DNA of 64,000 nt, from assembly GCF_000143415.4 (NCBI RefSeq), contig NW_003314409.1, positions 1-64,000 of the forward strand, written 5' to 3'. A program made the translations under genes and the position numbers. Below are positions 1 through 10,598 of the stretch, piece by piece. Under the pieces are notes generated by a model that was not told the origin of the DNA, did not search any database, and saw nothing but the letters and a program-made list of their open reading frames with translations. The DNA comes from Selaginella moellendorffii (taxonomy: Eukaryota > Streptophyta > Lycopodiopsida > Selaginellales > Selaginellaceae). Each line of letters opens with the position of its first letter. Positions within the stretch are counted from its first letter, which is position 1.

Positions 1-1693
1 CTTAAATTCCTTAATTCAATTTTGAAATTTCAATTTCAAATTCAAATGTTTAGAATTATATCCCGGCAAATTTCAAAGCAAACACGAACGCCACTGGCAA
101 AGACAGAGGGAAAACGTGAGGTTCTCTCTAACCTCTTTCGCATCCTCTGGACTGTGCAACTCCTCACGAGGCTCCCCTTCCGCTTGCTCGGGATCACCGT
201 AATCAACAAAGAGGTCCTGGGCCTTGAGCCTTTTCACCTCTTTCCTCCAAGCTTGGATCTCCGCCTGAAGATCAGTCTCCCCAACATCAATCAAGAAATT
301 GTGCAAGATGCAACAACTCTTGATGATGTTGGGAAGGTACTTTGACTGGATCCTTTGTTTTTTGAACTTCATTTTAAGAAGTCCAAATGCTTGCTCAATA
401 ACAATCCGAGCAAGGTGGTGATGAAGGTTGAAAGCTGCCTTGGATGGTGTTAGGTTCGGAGCTGAGCAACAACCAAAACAAGTGAACCAAAGAAAGTAGA
501 ATGAAGAAGACTTACATGTGTGTGGAATCATCAGATGCTGCTGGAGTTGGTACCCTTTGTCCCCCACTAGGTATGGCTTGATCCTATCATCATATGCTAA
601 CACCGTGGACGATGTCAGCAGCTCCCTTGCTACAATTTTTTTCCTGAGGGTTGAATTACGAAAAACCCTCATGTCGTGGACGCGTCCTGAAAGCAAAAAA
701 AACATTTTAGAACCATCCACAACACACAAAGAAACATACCTGGCCACCCAGCGTAGACACTGAGGAACTCTTCTGGGCATCACAAACCCCTTGCAAGATG
801 ACTGAGTACCGCTGCTTCCTGTCGTAGTAGCTCTCACTGTCCAGTCTAGTAGGTCGGATGATCTCGGAGTACAGTCAATCGCCCCAGCAACATTAGGCAG
901 TCTGGTTCCTATTGGTCATCAAAACTTATAACAATCCAAAAAACATAAGAAAATGTACCTGTCACTTGTCGAAAGCCAGCAGCAACAGCTCAAACCTCCT
1001 TGGCGGTTGAAGGAAAATGAATCTTGTACCTGAGGCACTTGACAATCACTGCAGTGGTGTCCATGACAATCTCATGAGCTGTGGACTTCCCAATGCTGAA
1101 CTTGTCTGCCAGATCCAAGTAATCTGTGTTCTTGAAAAGCTTGTACAAAGTCACCCCCAGTCGAACATCCACCGGCACCGCACTCCTCCAACCTTGCTTC
1201 CGGATCTCACTCTCCAGCATGCCACAAATGGTGAAGAAGGTCCTCTTCTCCATCTGAAGTTTCCTCTTCCACCTAGGTGGTGACATTTCGAGGCTTCACC
1301 CACCACAGGCCCCTCCCAATCACAGCCCAACGAACCTCAAGTTCACGGTCTTCTTCCTCAGGCAGCACTTGGAGACCGGGGCTCTTGTCATCCGCAATGT
1401 GCATGAAAGCTTGCATAGCAAGCAACAAAACCTAATTGAAGAAAAGTCGCCAAACCCTAACCTAAGAATCTTCTCGAATATTTCCGGAATAATTTTTAAC
1501 AACTTCCCTTAAAATAAAATGACCCCCACTTTAGATTTGGTCGGGGTTTTTGAAAATTACTTAAGAATTCTCTAAATTCGCTTTTTTTTTCGTGCAAATC
1601 CATAATTTTCCCATAAAAAATAAGGGTAAGTACATGACTTTAGCTTCAGTTATTGTGCAAATAAATTTTGAACTTTATGTGCGAATTGGTCCA
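1..1693 (-). mobile_element. PIF/Harbinger-like DNA transposon, copy A (left end outside window)
   Basis: This segment is collinear with 39125-40731 (copy B), with a few small indels. It contains the minus-strand HARBI1-like transposase and ends on the right with ATGTGCGAATTGGTCC at 1678-1693, the same terminal sequence that in copy B is matched by an inverted copy at the left end. Similarity to copy B continues about 48 bp past this point (to about 1741), so either the true end lies further out or flanking DNA was duplicated too. The left end is cut off by the window. Subterminal copies of TTCGCAC/GTGCGAA are typical of transposase-binding repeats. Confidence 0.75.
73..1286 (-). pseudogene. 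HARBI1-like (DDE_Tnp_4) transposase, copy A, frameshifted
   Basis: This would be the nuclease of a PIF/Harbinger element, which acts in the nucleus with a Myb-like partner that is not seen here. The N-terminal exon (990-1286) has the usual HARBI1 helical region with the FSIGKSTAHEIV motif. Further on are GRVHDMRVFRNSTL, GDKGYQLQQHLMIPHT and ARIVIEQAFGLLKMKF, which are the DDE_Tnp_4 signatures. Two short GT-AG introns, 687-739 (53 nt) and 462-515 (54 nt), restore the domain order. Near 860 the frame jumps between IDCTP and the RPTRLDSESYYDRK stretch; copy B carries the same lesion, so both probably descend from an already broken or misread parent. Relative to copy B there is a 12-nt in-frame loss near 358. 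Probably inactive. Confidence 0.72.
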
Positions 1694-2133
1694 GAGCTAA
1701 ACTCTTATAAACATCTCTAATCATACTCATTTAATTAACCACCAATGAACGGCCAAGATATCTTTACCAGCACTCCCCCACTATTTTTCTTTCGAAAATA
1801 AAAAACTAAAAGCAAAGAAGATATTATCAAACACTATTTTTTCAATGTTTGTTTTTTCTTATTTTCTACTACTAATTAACTTAAAAAATATTTGGAGCTG
1901 GAAGAATTGAATCCAACTTAATTTCAGCAAACTGATGAGGATGGACAATTTTTATTTTCATTTCTTTTGCACTTCTTAATTTACATTTCTTAATTTGTTT
2001 CTACTCTTCTTATACACACTTCTTCGGTGTATTTGGCCCATTATATTTAGCTGAAACACATGTACATGTACACTAGTACACTACGTACTAAGCCTATGAT
2101 ACACAACTCCTCCCGAGGAGCCCCGGCTCATCG
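1694..2133. other. AT-rich non-coding stretch
   Basis: No credible coding region is seen. The first 48 bases match the flank of Harbinger copy B (40732-40780). The rest is AT-rich with poly-A/T runs and nothing recognisable. Confidence 0.6.
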
Positions 2134-2607
2134 GTGTGTCCAGAAACGCATACTGCTTCTCGAGAGCTGTTTGTTGCTAATTCTCAACGATTTGTGCATC
2201 TGCTGGTTGTGATACACACACACATGCTGTGTAGGGCTAGCTCCATCCACAAGAGAGTCTTGAGGTTGGGCACCAGAGGCTGGAAGAAGTCGTCACAGGA
2301 GAGAGCAAGCAGGTCACCACTCACGACAAGCTCAAAATATCTGGAAGGAAGACGTCACCGAGGAACTGGTGAGTACGTCGCAAGAAAAAAATGCTGCCAT
2401 CACCAGCTTCCACACGTCTTCAATGTGCTCTAGGAGCACAAACCCAAAGTTGGTCATGCCGCAAGCCGCCATCACCTTGCTTCCGGAACATGAGGCGGTA
2501 CTTGCTATCAGCAAAGAGTTTGGGTACTGGGAAGTCTTCATACTAAGGCTTATTATCTGAATCTGGGCGATCTGTTTGGGGCACCTGTTGGCAGGTTTAG
2601 TCAGCAT
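2134..2607. other. Unidentified open segment on both strands
   Basis: Open frames exist on plus (2134-2433, 99 codons) and minus (2332-2607, 91 codons). A third minus frame reads a plausible peptide with YEDFPVPKLFADSKYRLMF but carries a stop. I recognise no family. It lies just downstream of the minus-strand PPR gene and could be a gene relic or chance. Confidence 0.25.
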
Positions 2608-2818
2608 TCCCCGATTCTGCTACCAAAAAGAAATTTAAATTTAAGACAACATGTCATCCTCCTTTTGCATAGTTTTAACTTTTAAATGTTAATTTTTTCT
2701 CCGTGAAGTTCAGGTTGGTACTTTGACGAGGCATGCTCACTCAGTGGCCCATGTTTCTGCTTGACTCATGGAGGGTTTAAAACCAGGGATAACTGCAAGA
2801 AAGAGCACTGACATGTTT

Positions 2819-5800
2819 TCAAAAGTAGTTGTCACAGGAACATCTGCCATCCTGGAACACATGAACCCGACTGGCATCTTTGCAGATGATTAGCCTTTTT
2901 TCCAGCTTAGAGATGAGAGCAGTGGCCGCATGGCAATCGTCACAAACTCGGAGATTTTTCACAATTCTGATGGTCTCCTTCTGGTGCGAGTTCACCAGAG
3001 CACACCCCAGCGCAAGCTTCTCACTGTGGCCGCACAGGTGATCCTCTTTCTCTTCCACGTTGATCACATCGCTCGTGTACCCCTCCTCTTTCATTCTCAG
3101 CAACAATTGCTTGAGCTTGGCCGCAATCTCGTCGCTCTGTGAGTGACTCCTATCCCCAACAGAAAAAGAATGCACTTTTCCTGAGCTAACATCCGTCCAC
3201 CAGCTTCTCCCGGGCTCCCTGGAGCTGCCTTCACCTCTCATTCTCTCCACAACAGCGGCCCTTTCACTGAGCATCCCCAGGTTTCCAAATATATTGGCCA
3301 TCAATGCGTAGGGCGTGCCGCTCTTGGGATCCATCTCCACAAGACGCTCAAACGCGAGTTTGCCGATCGTGTAATTCTTCCACTTCCGGCAGGCTCCGAG
3401 CAGGGACGTCCAAACCACTGCATCCGGTTCAAAAGGCATGGCTCTGAGAACTCTCACAGCTTCGTCAAGGAGGTTAGCTCGCCCGAGCATATCGATCAGG
3501 CACACATAATGCTCCAGACGTGGCTTGACTCCATACTGCTTGGGCATTTCATCCAGAAGCTGCCTTCCTTTCCCGACCAGACCACCATGGCTGCAAGCGT
3601 TCAACACCGAGACAAAACTCACATCGTCAGCTTTACAGCCCTCCTCCTGAGTCATGGAATAGAAACGCTCCAAGGCCTCGATCGATCGGCCCTGGAGAGT
3701 GTAAGCCTGTATGAGAGAGTTCCAGAGACCCGTGTCGTCCCGAGCTCGGCACTCGTCAAACGCTTCCTGAGCAGAATCAACATCGCCGCATTTGCCGTAG
3801 AAGCTCACCAGGCTGGAGCCCAGAACTGGATTGTTTTTCAGCAGCCCTTTATGCTTCGCCAGCTGGTGAATCTCCCTCCCGAGCTTGATCGCCATCACAC
3901 TCCCGCAAGCAACAAGGACGCAGGTGTAGGTGCAAGCATCAGCTTGAATGGTGTTATCAGCTCTCAGGGCACAGTAGTACTCCAGAGCAAGTTCAGCTCG
4001 CCCGTTCGTGTTGCAGCCCTGGATGATCGCGGTGTAGGACACAACACTCCGAGTTCCCATAGAGTGGAAAATCTTGCGAGCCTCCTCAAGCTCGCCACAC
4101 TTGCAGTACATGTCTACCAGGCAAGTCGCCATGTACAGACCTAGATGTTTCTTCTCCTTGCTCAGTACTGAATGGACTTCCATCCCGATGCGTAGAGCTC
4201 TCTCCCTCTTCTCGCTGGATTCGGTAGCAAGTGTGGAGCAGGCGCTGATCACCGCGACATGTGTCCGATTGTCGGGTTGAATGGTGTTATCAGCTCTCAG
4301 GGCAGAGTAGTACTCCAGAGCAACTTCAGCTTGCCCGTTCGAGCCGCAGCCCTGGATGATCGCGTTGTAGGACACAACACTCCGAGTTCCCATGGAGTGG
4401 AAAATCTTGCGAGCCTCCTCAAGCTCGCCACACTTGCAGTACATGTCTACCAGGCAAGTAGCCACGAACAGATCTACCTGTTTCTTCTCCTTGCTCAGCA
4501 TTGAATGGATCTCCATCCCGATGCGTAGAGCTCTCTCCCTCTTCTCGCTGGATTCGGTAGCAAGTCTGGAGCAGGCGCTGATCACCGCGACATGAGTCCG
4601 ATCGTTGGGTTGAATGGTGGTACAAGCTCTCAGGGCGGAGTAGTACTCCAGAGCAAGTTCAGCTTGCCCGTTCAAGCCGCAGCCGTGGATGATCGCAGTG
4701 TAGGACACAACACTCCGAGTTCCCATGGAGTGGAAAATCTTGCGAGCCTCCTCAAGCTTGCCACACTTGCAGTACATGTCTACCAGGCAATTCGCCACGA
4801 ACAGATCTACCTGTTTCTTCTCCTTGCTCAGCATTGAATGGATCTCCATCCCGACGCGTAGAGCTCTCTCCCTCTTCTCGCTGGATTCGGTAGCAAGTGT
4901 GGAGCAGGCGCTGATCACCACAACATGAGTCCGATCGTCGGGTTGAATGGTGTTATCAGCTCTCAGGGCAGAGTAGTATTCCAGAGCAAGTTCAGCTTGC
5001 CCGTTCGAGTTGCAGCCGTTGATGATCGCAGTGTAGGACACAACACTCCGAGTTCCCATGGAGTGGAAAATCTTGCGAGCCTCCTCAAGCTCGCCACACT
5101 TGCAGTACATGTCTACCAGGCAAGTCGCCACGAACAGATCTAGCTGTTTCTTCTCCTTGCTCAGCATTGAATGGATCTCCATCCCGATGCGTAGAGCTCT
5201 CTCCCTCTTCTCGCTGGATTCGGTAGCAAGTCTGGAGCAGGCACTGATCACCGCGACATGTGTCCGATCGTCGGGTTGAATGGTGGTACAAGCTCTCAGG
5301 GCAGAGTAGTACTCCAGAGCAAGTTCAGCTTGCCCGTTCGAGCCGCAGCCCTGGATGATCGCGTTGTAGGACACAACACTCCGGGTTCCCATGGAGTCGA
5401 AAATCTTGCGAGCCTCCTCAAGCTCGCCACACTTGCAGTACATATCGATCAATCCCGTCAACAAGTAGATGTTGCTTTTGTGCTCATCACTCTTGAGCAC
5501 AGCTTGATGGGCTTGTTTTCCCAAAGAAAGGGATCTGCTCTCAGCTGAGTCTCTCACGCGGTGTACCAGCCTCCCTAAACTCACCCGTTCATCACCAGCT
5601 ACAGGTGGGGTATGTGGAGATTTGTAGCGGACCGTGGTGGCCTTACCTACAGCTGGGTCAGCGAGCGACTCGAGTTTTGCAGAGACCCAGGTTGGTGTTT
5701 CCCTGTTGGCGATCCACAGGCTCTCTCCGGTAGAAACATGTTTGAAATCCGGGTGAGAAGACCTTGTTTTTCTTCTTGAACCTGTTGTCCCACCAGAAAG

Positions 5801-5884
5801 TGGGATCCCTGAAAAACGATTTCCACTGCATGAGATTGTTGAGAAATGACACACACACCGCACAAACCCTAGCGCCGCACGCAT
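2819..5884 (-). CDS. PLS-class pentatricopeptide repeat protein with E and DYW domains
   Basis: This is an intronless 1021-residue organelle RNA-binding protein. The N-terminus (about 1-60) is rich in Ser/Arg/Gly as in an organelle transit peptide. PPR motifs run from about residue 115 to 800. Residues 143-586 are four nearly identical 111-residue units beginning near LVDMYCKCG, plus a partial fifth. Then come the E region, the PG-box-like EPGRSWWTDV, and a DYW deaminase-like domain with HSEKLA (953-955 HSE, zinc/catalytic motif) and CDDCH. DYW proteins carry out C-to-U editing of plastid or mitochondrial transcripts. The last residues are DNYF instead of the usual DYW. The ATG at 5884 is the first in frame and gives a plausible presequence. 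No in-frame stop, so probably functional. Confidence 0.93.
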   Translation of the reverse strand: MRAALGFVRCVCHFSTISCSGNRFSGIPLSGGTTGSRRKTRSSHPDFKHVSTGESLWIANRETPTWVSAKLESLADPAVGKATTVRYKSPHTPPVAGDERVSLGRLVHRVRDSAESRSLSLGKQAHQAVLKSDEHKSNIYLLTGLIDMYCKCGELEEARKIFDSMGTRSVVSYNAIIQGCGSNGQAELALEYYSALRACTTIQPDDRTHVAVISACSRLATESSEKRERALRIGMEIHSMLSKEKKQLDLFVATCLVDMYCKCGELEEARKIFHSMGTRSVVSYTAIINGCNSNGQAELALEYYSALRADNTIQPDDRTHVVVISACSTLATESSEKRERALRVGMEIHSMLSKEKKQVDLFVANCLVDMYCKCGKLEEARKIFHSMGTRSVVSYTAIIHGCGLNGQAELALEYYSALRACTTIQPNDRTHVAVISACSRLATESSEKRERALRIGMEIHSMLSKEKKQVDLFVATCLVDMYCKCGELEEARKIFHSMGTRSVVSYNAIIQGCGSNGQAEVALEYYSALRADNTIQPDNRTHVAVISACSTLATESSEKRERALRIGMEVHSVLSKEKKHLGLYMATCLVDMYCKCGELEEARKIFHSMGTRSVVSYTAIIQGCNTNGRAELALEYYCALRADNTIQADACTYTCVLVACGSVMAIKLGREIHQLAKHKGLLKNNPVLGSSLVSFYGKCGDVDSAQEAFDECRARDDTGLWNSLIQAYTLQGRSIEALERFYSMTQEEGCKADDVSFVSVLNACSHGGLVGKGRQLLDEMPKQYGVKPRLEHYVCLIDMLGRANLLDEAVRVLRAMPFEPDAVVWTSLLGACRKWKNYTIGKLAFERLVEMDPKSGTPYALMANIFGNLGMLSERAAVVERMRGEGSSREPGRSWWTDVSSGKVHSFSVGDRSHSQSDEIAAKLKQLLLRMKEEGYTSDVINVEEKEDHLCGHSEKLALGCALVNSHQKETIRIVKNLRVCDDCHAATALISKLEKRLIICKDASRVHVFQDGRCSCDNYF
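3960..5458 (-). repeat. 333-bp in-frame tandem repeat (about 4.5 units) inside the PPR gene
   Basis: Phrases such as GATGATCGC followed by GTAGGACACAACACTCCGAG recur at about 4022, 4355, 4688, 5021 and 5354, exactly 333 bp apart. Each unit encodes 111 residues, which is one P-L-S triplet of PPR motifs. Units differ by few substitutions, so they arose recently by unequal exchange or were homogenised. The fifth unit diverges in its second half (ADACTYTCVLVACGS). Confidence 0.92.
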
Positions 5885-6281
5885 ACCCTAGAAATCCCGA
5901 TTTGTTTCTCTGCTCTTGCATGCACTTAACTGTAGTAGTAAAAAGCTCGTGTTTTCTGTTTGTTCTTTTTCTAATTCTTTTCCTTTTTAAACTTTACAAT
6001 GTCACAGCTTAACTGCAGCAGCTTAGATGTTTATTTATTTATTATTATTATTGTTAAAAAAAAATCTCTTTGATTTATATAGAAAGTGAGCCAGTTGCTC
6101 AAGAGCTGAAGAATCAGTACATGCATAATTTTCAGACAATCTTCTAACTGGCTGAACATCAGGGTTTTATGATTATTATTATTATTACTAACAACACGCA
6201 CAAACATCCTAGAAATCCCGATTTGTTATTCTCTGCATTCATTTTTTATATGATCTGTTGCTGCATGCACTTAACTGTAGG
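5884..6281. repeat. Diverged direct duplication of the PPR 5' leader
   Basis: CCTAGAAATCCCGATTTGT and GCATGCACTTAACTGTAG near 5885-5936 recur in the same order at 6207-6281. Between them are (TTA)n/(TTAT)n microsatellites (about 6030-6060 and 6172-6188) and no gene. The copy may be an old promoter/leader duplication. Confidence 0.7.
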
Positions 6282-6399
6282 TAGTCTTCAATTCTTCAAT
6301 ATAATCTGCTAACTAAAAGATATCGATACACTCAATACTCCAACTCGTTTGAGAATAATCCAAGGCCCACAGTACTGTGGCAACAATTTAGAACTACCT

Positions 6400-7785
6400 C
6401 CACCTTGAAGAGCTCACTGACCTTCAGACAACCGAAGGAAAACCTTGTCTCCAACCTGAAACTGCTTGTGCTGATGATGCTCATCAGCCAACTCCTTTGC
6501 CTGGTTCACCTTAAGAGAAGCCAAGTTCATACCAATAGGGGACCGAGGTTGAAAGCCATACATTGCCATAAATGGAGCCATCTCAATAGCCGAATGGAAG
6601 GCACAGTTATGGGCAAACTCTAACAAAGGCAAGTACTTCTCCCAAATACTCTTCAGATGATTAACAAACGATCTCAGCATGTCTTCCAGCACCTAATTAA
6701 CTCGTTTTGTTTGTCCATCTGACTATGGATGCTCATGCTCAGCTTTGTCTCAAGCTTCTGGAACACCGTTTGCCAAAACTCCAAAGTGAACGTGGGATCC
6801 TGATCACTTACAACATCCTTAGGCAGCCCATAGAGACAAACAGTTGAGCAAGGTCAAAAGCTTTAGCATTCATCTTCACAAGGAAAAAGTGAGCCAACAT
6901 CATCACACAATCCACAACAACCCAGATAGCATCATTGCTTTGAAGCGCCTACTATGAAACTCATAGAAAATGCCATCCCACTTCCACTGAGGTTACCTAT
7001 GGTAGAGACCTTCATGCTTCTCACAATCCATTGTGACTGCATGGCTGGTCCAACAACTGTGCACATATTTATCAGCACCTGATTTCATTCCAAGCCAAAA
7101 TAAATGCATCTCTACCAGAACACACGCCCTCGATGTCCTGCACTTGGTGCAACGGACACTCTTACAAAATCCACTGTAAAAGAACATCATCTCTAGGAAC
7201 CATAACCCAATTCCTCTTGACTAGGAAACCATCTCATACATTGAAGGGAGTTGAAGTAAGCCATGCTCTAGACTCAGATAGTCGTTGACTAGCTTGTTCC
7301 CCCTGCTGTGCATGGACTAGGAAACCATCTCATACATCGAAGGGAGTTGAAGTAAGCAAGCTCCTTAATTTCATCCAGCAAACCATTGGAGAGCTTCCCA
7401 AACGAGATAGAGTTCACCATCCTAGACAATGGAGAAACAACCACTTTTACTGTCTACTCCTTTCAGAAACAGGAAAATTGTCTTAAAGAGAAGTTGTAGA
7501 TCTTGGAAAACCTAGCAACTTTGCTTTAAACATCATCTGAGTAATCTGCGGTCAAAATTACCCTTTGACTTTTACTGGGAAATCGGTTTTCGTCACCTTA
7601 AACCCCTCTGGTGATTTGGAGTCTGCACATCCATTTCCTGCAAAAACTCTAGTCAATGAGCTAGCTGGCCTCAAAGCTCCATCTGGTGAGTGAAAAGAGT
7701 GACAAGTGGTAAAGTTATCCACATGAAAAATCCAAACTATACAGATAATGCCTCCACTCTTTGACCGCAACAACTACAACATACA
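6400..7785 (-). pseudogene. Ty3/gypsy relic, 3' half: RNase H end and integrase
   Basis: Reading the minus strand, from 7785 down there is KEWRHYLY (end of RNase H), then a zinc-finger/integrase stretch with MKSGADKYVHSC (about 7100), then GLPKDVVSDQDPTF (about 6800, integrase core) and LPLLEFAHN...FMAMYGFQPRSP (6414-6692, end of core and C-terminal region). Stops and frameshifts are frequent. The other part of the same element lies at 18881-19330, beyond the 11-kb insertion. A 40-bp direct repeat (7221-7260 and 7317-7356) lies inside. Confidence 0.75.
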
Positions 7786-7790
7786 ACTTC

Positions 7791-8194
7791 TAGAGAGGTA
7801 CATGCATTTTGCATCGTGATTTTTGCACAAATGCATTTCCTGAGTCAGGAATTGAGATCAGGATATCTCTTGGTCTAAATTCTTGACTTGGATGACTGGG
7901 CATGTAGTGGTTATATAGGCTGGTGATAGCATGCCAGACCTATCCCCTTTCTGTCTTTTTATATCCTTGGCCATAATAACATACACTCCACTTGCTCAAT
8001 ATCTACTCTTTTCTTCCATGCCTATCTTACTCACCGCCTTCTAGGGATCAAGGCTGTGAGATGTGCATTAATCTCAGCATCAACATCTTTGCAACAGCAT
8101 ATGGCTAAGTATTTCTTTCCTTTTTATGTTTGGATCTAGTTTAGATTAGAGAGGATTCACAAGATCATTGTAGAGGTGATTTTGTAGTTCTCCA
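7791..8194 (+). repeat. 5' LTR of the 11-kb gypsy element
   Basis: 404 bp, collinear with 18472-18875 with scattered substitutions. It ends TTCTCCA; the first bases are TAGAGAGG rather than TG. Confidence 0.9.
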
Positions 8195-8197
8195 CTT

Positions 8198-8215
8198 TGG
8201 CGACCACGGTGGGAT
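8198..8215 (+). promoter_or_regulatory. Candidate tRNA primer-binding site
   Basis: TGGCGACCACGGTGGGAT lies 3 bases after the 5' LTR and starts with TGG, the complement of a tRNA CCA end. I cannot say which tRNA. Confidence 0.6.
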
Positions 8216-8707
8216 AGGCGAAGTGAAGAGCACCTAAAGAACAAATACTGGAAGCCTTAGCCACAACTAAAAGAACAAGTCGAAGTCAAGAATCAAGGGA
8301 AAAGTAAAAAAGAAACAAAAAGAAGAAAATCGACAAAAATCTACAGCAAGAAGCATGGCAAACATGCTAGAGACCAAGCGCTTGAAGACTACAATCATCT
8401 AGTGATCGCCCACTTCTCAGAAAGTCCAAGCATCCTCCATAACCGTCTCTTGGCGAGAGGTTGACGACGAAGAATATTCTGCACATCAGAATATTTGAAG
8501 AATCTCCAACAAGAAATCAGAGCAAGCAAGTGTTAACGAGCATGAAAACATAAAGAATACTTGAAGATTGAAGCCACCCAAGTCGCAGAAAACTTGGGGT
8601 GTGAGCGTAATCACTTTTAGTGAGAGGTTGAAGAAAACGAATATATCAAGAATCTGCAACAAAAAAACGACCAAAGAAAAATTCTAGCGGCTGGCGATGG
8701 AGGAAGA

Positions 8708-10268
8708 ATGAAAAAGCACGGCTGCCCATTTGGAGATATAAGCTGTACAAGATACGAGGATTGTCTTTTGTGTGGTTTCAAAAATTGTGCAAAACCATAC
8801 AAGCAATGCTATCCAAAATGGCGATGCAATACTTGCAAGCAAGCGAAAGAAAAACTCCGAATCAGGGATGAAAGTGCTATAGTAGAAGAGAGAAAGAAAC
8901 AGGAAGAAATAGCCCAAGAAGACGGACACTAAAAAGAGTAACTATAGTTTAGAAAAAGAAGAGAAACAAAGCTTTGGTTGCTTTCAAAAACTTCAAGAAA
9001 CACTTTTGGGACTCTTTTACAAATTGTCTAGCAAATAGGAAGAATGCGAAAATGAGGAAATGTTGAAAGAAAAACATGTTTACTTCGATTTCTTTGCAAC
9101 TCGAAGAACCCTGACTTGGGTGTATCGTGGACACATCTTTCAACAGATAATTATCGAATTCCTAGGCATACATAAACGTGAAACTTTTCAATCATTAACG
9201 CTTGTTTTCAACACTGATTTGACGAGAGTTATAGCAGCAACAGAGTGTGGAACCATTGAACCACAAGTTCGTTGGTTTGTTGACACACTTAGATTTAGGG
9301 ATTTTGAAGAGAATGCAAAATTACTTTATCGACTTCTTCAAAGTCCTCTGGGTGTAACTCTACCAACAAGCACCCTTAACGAACTATACACTATAGCATA
9401 TTGGCATCGTTTAGGACGGACAAGAATAGCTGGAGAATTAAGGAATCAAGAACAAGTCAATCAACAAATTCGAATTGAGAATTTGAGTTCAAGAAACCGA
9501 CGGGAACCTGAACTTGTGACAAGTTCAAGGGGACATCTTGGAAGCTCAAGGATTACGAATCGAAGGAGGAGAAATTTAAGACAGAATCACAATGGGCCAA
9601 GATTAAATACAGTAACAAATTTCAACTTTGACACTGAGGTTCAACATCGAAATCCCAGCTTAGAAATATACACCACTCGCAACCAACAAGGAAGAGTGCG
9701 TCCAAGAAATTTTAAGGAGTATTTTAGGAGATCCTGTGTCACGATTACAAACTTACAAAGCAAGAATATTAATTGAGACTATACCTTGGGAAGTTCGTGA
9801 AGCGATTGACTCTGATCGTGGAAGAGGATGTGCTATACGACAAAGGGAAGTAGAACAAGATCAGCAAGAACAGCCTCAGGGAAATACACCACCACGAAAT
9901 CAACCATAGAGAAAAGCGCATTGGATAGATTTGCGCACACATAGGCTTACAGCAACAAGAATTGTTTAGAATCCATACTTTGACATGTGGACGTCACTTA
10001 AGACATGGAACATACAAGAATTAGGACATTAAAAATACAACCACTGCTGTATTCAACATCTTTAGATCTTACCAACAACTGGGAAACACAACAGCTCGTA
10101 GTGAGAGCTCGCATACAAAAACAACCAATACACTATAAGAGATTAAAACAACTATTCAAGATTGGACTACTAGAGAGAATTGCAATCATTTACATACTTG
10201 CTCGATCCCAAAGTTGGCGAGCAGTATCCAAAATTTACCAGCGAACAGCTAAATCAATCAATTTATGA
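8708..10268 (+). pseudogene. ORF1 upstream of gag, function unknown
   Basis: A 74-codon Cys-rich frame (8708-8932) has eight cysteines in CX2C-like spacing (CLLCGFKNC, WRCNTC). A 238-codon frame follows (9060-9776) and, after a frameshift near 9720, continues to about 10000 (ETIPWEVREAIDSDRGRG). A last piece at 10005-10268 contains LLERIAIIYILARSQSWRA. No family is recognised. The last piece is conserved in the relic at 23524-26345 (LVKRVAIVYTPI followed by SWRA), which shows that it was protein-coding. Ogre/Tat elements have an ORF1 of unknown role in this place. Confidence 0.6.
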
Positions 10269-10598
10269 CAAAACAGACCTCCTTCCAACAAACAAAATAG
10301 TGCATACTTACACCATCTGATTTTTCAAATACAAGACCTTTCCTAAGCTAGACTCAGGAAAGTGACCTCGAGAAGAAACTCCGGAAGAATCGAGAAAGAA
10401 AATCTCGATTGAAGACTCAAGACACAAGAGCTTGACTTCGCATTTATACTATAAGATCAGAACTTGCAATAGACTCAAGATGTAAGAGCTTGACTTTGCA
10501 ATCTATGAAGAACAACAATTGACTTAAGACAAATTAGGCAAAACACAAATTCAGGAAACTTTCCTCGACATTCAAGTTGAGAAGACTTAGCAAACTGA

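Noticed and set aside
3509-5548. Several plus-strand ORFs of 67-211 codons
   Set aside because: Antisense shadows of the PPR repeat units; they recur every 333 bp for that reason.
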